From positions 18,486 through 82,485 of the forward strand of contig CAJPQG010000004.1 in assembly GCA_905372785.1 (NCBI GenBank): 64,000 bases of DNA, read 5' to 3'. The position numbers were made by a program, and so were the translations under genes. This document shows positions 60,051-64,000 of the stretch, one piece after another (position 1 is the first letter of the stretch; the number at the start of each line of letters is the position of its first letter). This DNA is from Candidatus Saccharimonadota bacterium (GTDB lineage: Bacteria > Patescibacteriota > Saccharimonadia > Saccharimonadales > Saccharimonadaceae). The notes under the pieces are model-generated. The model saw only the letters and a list, made by a program, of their open reading frames with translations. It was not told where the DNA came from and made no database searches.

Positions 60051-62735
60051 TTATTGTTGGCCAGTGTTTTGGGTTGGGGCTGGCGTATTGCCCTGCTCCC
60101 CTGCTCCATTAGCGGATTTTTTGCGGCGACGGCGACGGCGGCGCTTCTTTGGTGCGGCGCCACTACCAATTGTCTCAAGTGCTTTTGTAATGGTCGTTCC
60201 AAGAGCCACAGACGTGCTTACGGCTGCGATAGCCTGTTTAGGGTCGATTTTAGCAGCTGGGGCTGGTGTAGCGGCTCCTGCGGGGCTATTAGGCTGTTTC
60301 TTCTGCTGGGCATTGCCTTTTTGGGGGGTAATAGTTGCTGCAATAATTTGTTCAACTTCTTCACGGGGGTGGCTATAGCGTTCCCTTGTCTGCTGAATGA
60401 TCTGCAGTGTGTGGTCGTCTTGTGCTGGGGGCAGCTGCAGCGTCCTTGCACTAAAGGCTGGCGTTTTTTCACCGTTAATCACCATGTTGATGATGAAATT
60501 ACGGTTGTGCATTTGCAGCAGGTCGCTTGAGTCAAAGTTTGGTTCAAATTGCTTTGCTAGTACATCAGCATCCTCTGCAGACACACGGAAAGAAATCATT
60601 GTACCGACGTTACCAAAGACCGCGTCACGCACCGTATCGGTCATCTGAGCAGTGTACTGGTTGGCTACGGTAAGGTTGAGACCATACTTACGAGCCTCTG
60701 ACAGAATGGTAGCGAACGAGTCGGTTGCGAAGTTCTGGAACTCGTCTACATACAGGTAGAACGGACGACGATCTTTTTGGTCTGGGATGTCTGAGCGGCT
60801 CATAGCGGCAAGCTGAATTTTGGTTACGAGGAAAGAACCAAGAATGCTGGCGTTGTCTTCACCGATAAGACCTTTCGATAGGTTTACTACCAAGATCTTG
60901 CCTTCGTCCATAATCTGGCGAACATTAAATGATGACTTTGGCTGACCGATGATGTTACGAATGACGGGGTTGGCTGTAAAGGCACCAACCTTGTTAAGGA
61001 CTGGAGCGATGGCCTCGGCGATAAACTTGTCATTCCAGCTGGCAAACTCTACCTTCCAGAAGTTAAGCACCACGCCGTCTTTACAATAGTTGATCGTTTC
61101 CTTGCGGAAGGCTTTATCGGTCAGCATGCGGGTGATATCCAGCATGGTAGCCTCTGGACGCTCTAGTAGCGCAAGAATGGTATAGCGCAGGATATATTCC
61201 AGGCGAGGTCCCCAGCTGTCACCAAACATACGTTTAAGCACACCGATCACCTCAGATGAAATATTACTTTTTTGGTCTGGGTTGGTGATTTCTAGTGGGT
61301 TGAAGCCGAGTGGGAATTTTGTATCGGCCGGGTTGAAATAGATAACGTCATCAAGGCGACTTTCAGGGATAAACTTCATGTTGTTAATGGCAAAGTCACC
61401 GTGTGGGTCGATGATGGCGTAGCCCTGATTGTGGAAGATGTCACTGAGCGCAAACAGCTCAAGCAGACCCGACTTACCAGCACCGGTTTGCCCAATGATA
61501 TACACGTGACGTGAGCGGTCGTAGCGCAGCATACCAAATTGGTGCTGGATACCGCGGAAGTTAGTTAGGCCAAATGCAGAAATATTACTATCGATTTCGT
61601 CATCACCAGTGATGGTTGGTAGTTTTGCTGGTGGTTCGGCTGTTTTAGCACTAGCCCAGACGATATTTGGCGTTTCCACGTTAGTGTGTGGCAGGTGGTA
61701 TAGTGACGCTAGCTCTTCAATATTTAAGATAAACCCCTTGCCAGCAAAATCACGATTGCTATAGCTACTGAGCGCCTCTTTTGAGTACGAAGATTTAGCT
61801 ACCTTAAGCCCGTTTAGGCTGGTGCTATTAAACTGCTTGAAGGTTCCCACAAGCGCCTGCATGCGCAAGCGGGCGTTAGTCTCATTATCTCCCAGGTAAG
61901 CAAGGCGAATGGTCACCTCATAGCCTAGCTTTTGCATCTTTTTCTGTGCTTCAGCGATACGTAATTTATCGCGTTCTGAGATTTCCACACCAGCTGGTCG
62001 TGATGCTTCCGTCTGCTCTGGCGGCGTCCAGAGTGCAGAAAACAGGCTACCAATGCCACGCAAGAAACCGAGCTGCAGGAAGATATTATTTTTGCCACTA
62101 AGACGGTCTATGTATGCCTTGGCGCCCTTATGCCACGTGTCTGGAATCGGGCGAAGAATGATCTGTATCCACAGTTCTTCATCGCTATTTTCAATCTTAG
62201 CAAGCACTCCGGTGATACCTGCTAGCGGGTCTACCTGAAAGTCCTGGAAGGTGCGCAGTGGTAAGTATTGCTCTTCCGTGGTGGTGAGCTCGGTAGTGTA
62301 GCTTACGCGGTGTGTGCGCTCATGCAATGTGTAGTCCTCGTCAAGCCGTACAATTTGCACCGTTGGGTATTGTGAATAAATCTGTGATTCAATGTAGCTT
62401 TGCAGGTGCTTTGGTGTCCAAATATAAAAGCGAATCTGCCCATGCACCGAGGCGATCTCAAAGCTAAAATACTCCTGCAGCCCACCGACGCGGCGCAGCT
62501 CTTCCTTGTTGCGCAAGATGCCGTGCAAGCTGGCAAAGAGTTGTTCTGCTGATAGCTCGGATTTATCATTTGTTTTTGGAATCTCGAGCACCATAACCGA
62601 GCTTTCTACGTCGCGCATGCTTTGCCTGGTCGGTGCACGACTATTGAGCCACGCAAGCACCAGCAGTGTGACTACAATCGGTATCCACACATACCATTGG
62701 ACGAGTGTTGATATAAATAGCTCTAGAAAATCCAT
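60051..62735 (-). CDS. VirD4/TraG-like type IV secretion or DNA-transfer ATPase
   Basis: An 894-aa protein: one N-terminal membrane helix (WIPIVVTLLVLAWL), a region of about 370 residues with beta-rich segments (EYFSFEIASVHGQIRFYIW), then a TraG/VirD4-like motor. Walker A is GQTGAGKSG (near residue 420) followed by IIDPHGDFA, and Walker B is FYLYVDEFQNFATDS. The C-terminus is a disordered Pro/Ala/Arg-rich tail with a run of nine Arg (RRRRRRRRR). It resembles coupling proteins of type IV secretion, but no other T4SS gene is near. It may serve DNA uptake, pilus or host contact; unresolved. Confidence 0.8.
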   Translation of the reverse strand: MDFLELFISTLVQWYVWIPIVVTLLVLAWLNSRAPTRQSMRDVESSVMVLEIPKTNDKSELSAEQLFASLHGILRNKEELRRVGGLQEYFSFEIASVHGQIRFYIWTPKHLQSYIESQIYSQYPTVQIVRLDEDYTLHERTHRVSYTTELTTTEEQYLPLRTFQDFQVDPLAGITGVLAKIENSDEELWIQIILRPIPDTWHKGAKAYIDRLSGKNNIFLQLGFLRGIGSLFSALWTPPEQTEASRPAGVEISERDKLRIAEAQKKMQKLGYEVTIRLAYLGDNETNARLRMQALVGTFKQFNSTSLNGLKVAKSSYSKEALSSYSNRDFAGKGFILNIEELASLYHLPHTNVETPNIVWASAKTAEPPAKLPTITGDDEIDSNISAFGLTNFRGIQHQFGMLRYDRSRHVYIIGQTGAGKSGLLELFALSDIFHNQGYAIIDPHGDFAINNMKFIPESRLDDVIYFNPADTKFPLGFNPLEITNPDQKSNISSEVIGVLKRMFGDSWGPRLEYILRYTILALLERPEATMLDITRMLTDKAFRKETINYCKDGVVLNFWKVEFASWNDKFIAEAIAPVLNKVGAFTANPVIRNIIGQPKSSFNVRQIMDEGKILVVNLSKGLIGEDNASILGSFLVTKIQLAAMSRSDIPDQKDRRPFYLYVDEFQNFATDSFATILSEARKYGLNLTVANQYTAQMTDTVRDAVFGNVGTMISFRVSAEDADVLAKQFEPNFDSSDLLQMHNRNFIINMVINGEKTPAFSARTLQLPPAQDDHTLQIIQQTRERYSHPREEVEQIIAATITPQKGNAQQKKQPNSPAGAATPAPAAKIDPKQAIAAVSTSVALGTTITKALETIGSGAAPKKRRRRRRRKKSANGAGEQGNTPAPTQNTGQQ

Positions 62736-62829
62736 ATTATTGCTCTATTTCTGTTATTAGATAACCCACCACTTTTAGACCCTGCCCTACATGATAAATA
62801 GCCACTGAAGCAGGGCGCTCAATGGCTAT

Positions 62830-62859
62830 ACTATACCAAGCGTTGCGCCTGTCTGTCAA
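62830..62859 (-). promoter_or_regulatory. Promoter of the VirD4-like gene
   Basis: On the minus strand TTGACA (62859-62854), an 18-bp spacer and TATAGT (62835-62830). The roughly 90-nt leader holds a hairpin GCCATTGA/TTCAGTGGC. The -35 lies one base past the upstream stop codon. Confidence 0.7.
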
Positions 62860-62860
62860 T

Positions 62861-63925
62861 CTAGGCGGCCTCCACTGGTTCTAGCGCGTAGGTTGCTTTG
62901 GCAACGCGTTTGAACTGTGGCTTCGATTGCAGGTTTAGCAAGATGGTCGTTTCTTTTACTTGCCGTTTTTTTAGCACCTCGTTAACGATATCATCACGGT
63001 GAAGTGGCTTTTCAGCGGCCTTTAGTACGTCGGCGATAATATCAGCCACGGTTCCCTTCGAGAACCCCCATGAGTCAAGTGCATAAATACCACGCCCAAT
63101 AAGCACAAAGCGCTTATCTTTGATGAGCTCATTGTGAATCGCCTGGGTGGTAACGTTATTGCGCTTGAAAGCACTTTCTTTGATTGCGTCAGCAATATCA
63201 GAAAAGTGAAGTGGCTTCCCTGCGTCTGCCAAAATAACGTAAATTTTGTCGCGAATATTTTTTGGATTCACCATTGGCCAGCGAGACAGACCCCATAGCC
63301 CACGCAAGTGAGCAAGTTTCTTGCTCATTGACGCAATAGCTGCTATCTGGCTTGGGTGCTCATACTGCACCATGTTGTCAAGCTCGTCGATGGTTACTGG
63401 CTTGCCATGCTTGCGAATGACCTTTACAAGCTCATCGATGCGAGCTCGGAGCTCCTTCTCGGTGCCATAGTCTGCGATAGCGATACTTTGGTAGTAGTTA
63501 TCGTTTTCGTTCACGGTTGTGAGGTTTGTTGAAAGCTCGCCAATAAATGCGATATGAGCTTGCTGGCGCTCTGCTGGTTGATCTGAATTTTGTGCAAAAT
63601 GATCTGCTAGATCAGTGATGCGGGCAGCTCGCCCACGCTCGGTTAGTGTACGAATAAACTGCTTTTCTGCTAGTTTAACCGCAGGAATATCCCCCTCTGC
63701 TGCGGCAGTCTTGAGGCGGGAAATGATCGCCTTCTCTAACTGACGAACACGCTCTCGCGTGATTCCGAGAAGTTCACCAATTTGCTCTAGCGTTTCTTTG
63801 CGGTCATATAGCCCAAAGCGGCGTGTGATAATTTCCTTCTCACGCTCTTGGTCGATAGTCGCAAGAATATCGCTGATAACTTCAGGGATGTCAAAAGATG
63901 GCGCTGTCGTAGCCTCATTATTCAT
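62861..63925 (-). CDS. Fusion of sigma region 4-like HTH with HARE-HTH domains
   Basis: A 354-aa protein. Residues 20-80 resemble sigma-70 region 4: EREKEIITRRFGLYDRKETLEQIGE continues into LGITRERVRQLEKAIISRL, the classic -35-binding helix-turn-helix. Two C-terminal winged-helix units (PMVNPKNIRDKIYVIL/PLHFSDIADAI and TVADIIADVLKAAEKPLHRDDIV) look like HARE-HTH, the fold of RNA polymerase delta subunit. No sigma regions 2 or 3 exist, so it is probably a transcription accessory factor. Confidence 0.75.
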   Translation of the reverse strand: MNNEATTAPSFDIPEVISDILATIDQEREKEIITRRFGLYDRKETLEQIGELLGITRERVRQLEKAIISRLKTAAAEGDIPAVKLAEKQFIRTLTERGRAARITDLADHFAQNSDQPAERQQAHIAFIGELSTNLTTVNENDNYYQSIAIADYGTEKELRARIDELVKVIRKHGKPVTIDELDNMVQYEHPSQIAAIASMSKKLAHLRGLWGLSRWPMVNPKNIRDKIYVILADAGKPLHFSDIADAIKESAFKRNNVTTQAIHNELIKDKRFVLIGRGIYALDSWGFSKGTVADIIADVLKAAEKPLHRDDIVNEVLKKRQVKETTILLNLQSKPQFKRVAKATYALEPVEAA

Positions 63926-63985
63926 TAAATAATTATGTGCCTTTCTGTCTTTGACTTATTTGTTCTTTATTCCATAGTTACTACC

Positions 63986-63994
63986 ATTATAACA
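63986..63994 (-). promoter_or_regulatory. Extended -10 promoter of the sigma4/HARE gene
   Basis: On the minus strand TGT-TATAAT (hexamer 63991-63986), with a leader of about 55 nt that holds AGAAAGG. Confidence 0.6.
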
Positions 63995-64000
63995 TGAACT

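Overview
The window looks like a chromosomal segment of a Candidatus Saccharibacteria (TM7) / Patescibacteria-type genome. Supporting signs are very compact packing, a minimal division and cell-wall gene set (rsmH, ftsL-like, ftsI, mraY, ftsW, murG, ftsQ in order), FtsEX beside a CHAP hydrolase, and single-copy translation genes. UGA acts as a stop codon (for example the ends of the genes at 8509 and 18730) and a UGA-reading RF2 gene is present. That argues against the UGA-to-glycine code of Gracilibacteria and Absconditabacteria. Taxonomy is inferred from gene content only.

Layout. 0-5 kb: LytR-CpsA-Psr envelope protein, a membrane protein, prmC-prfA and ribosomal protein bL31 on the minus strand. 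5-9.3 kb: rpsB-tsf-frr-rseP-CPBP protease operon. 9.3-18.6 kb: greA, lysS, uppP, a MacB-like ABC pair, serS, secA. 18.7-26.7 kb: M16 peptidase, murD, prfB, ftsE, ftsX, CHAP hydrolase, S41 protease. 26.7-37.0 kb: an accessory island of small unrecognised plus-strand genes, interrupted only by minus-strand rpmA and an RNA methylase gene. 37-50 kb: LPG-synthase-like membrane protein, xseA-xseB, methyltransferase, YagU-like protein, a degenerate kinase/receiver pair, recO, glyS, a divergent RelA/SpoT-like protein, RNase H, a DUF4868/KwaB-like protein, a Pif1-like helicase and two small membrane proteins. 50.4-59 kb: a structured non-coding stretch with MraZ-like boxes, then the division cluster. 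59-64 kb: an AT-rich non-coding stretch, a VirD4/TraG-like ATPase and a sigma-region-4/HARE-HTH fusion on the minus strand.

The most interesting system is the island at 27.4-37.0 kb. It is a row of autonomous one-gene cassettes, each with its own promoter, a leader of about 80-100 nt that usually holds two hairpins and a ribosome-binding site, a small ORF, and a trailer ending in a strong terminator. Three cassette families recur. In two (A/B/C and E1/E2) leader, protein and trailer are all related. In the third (D1/D2) a near-identical leader and a related trailer flank unrelated proteins. One family-A promoter has a C9 tract between -35 and -10 and one D promoter has a TA-rich spacer, both recalling phase-variable promoters.

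A second genome-wide signal is promoter placement. At least eleven genes have an (often extended) -10 box ending 6-7 nt before the start codon, which predicts leaderless mRNAs. Genes inside operons and the island cassettes instead carry Shine-Dalgarno sequences.
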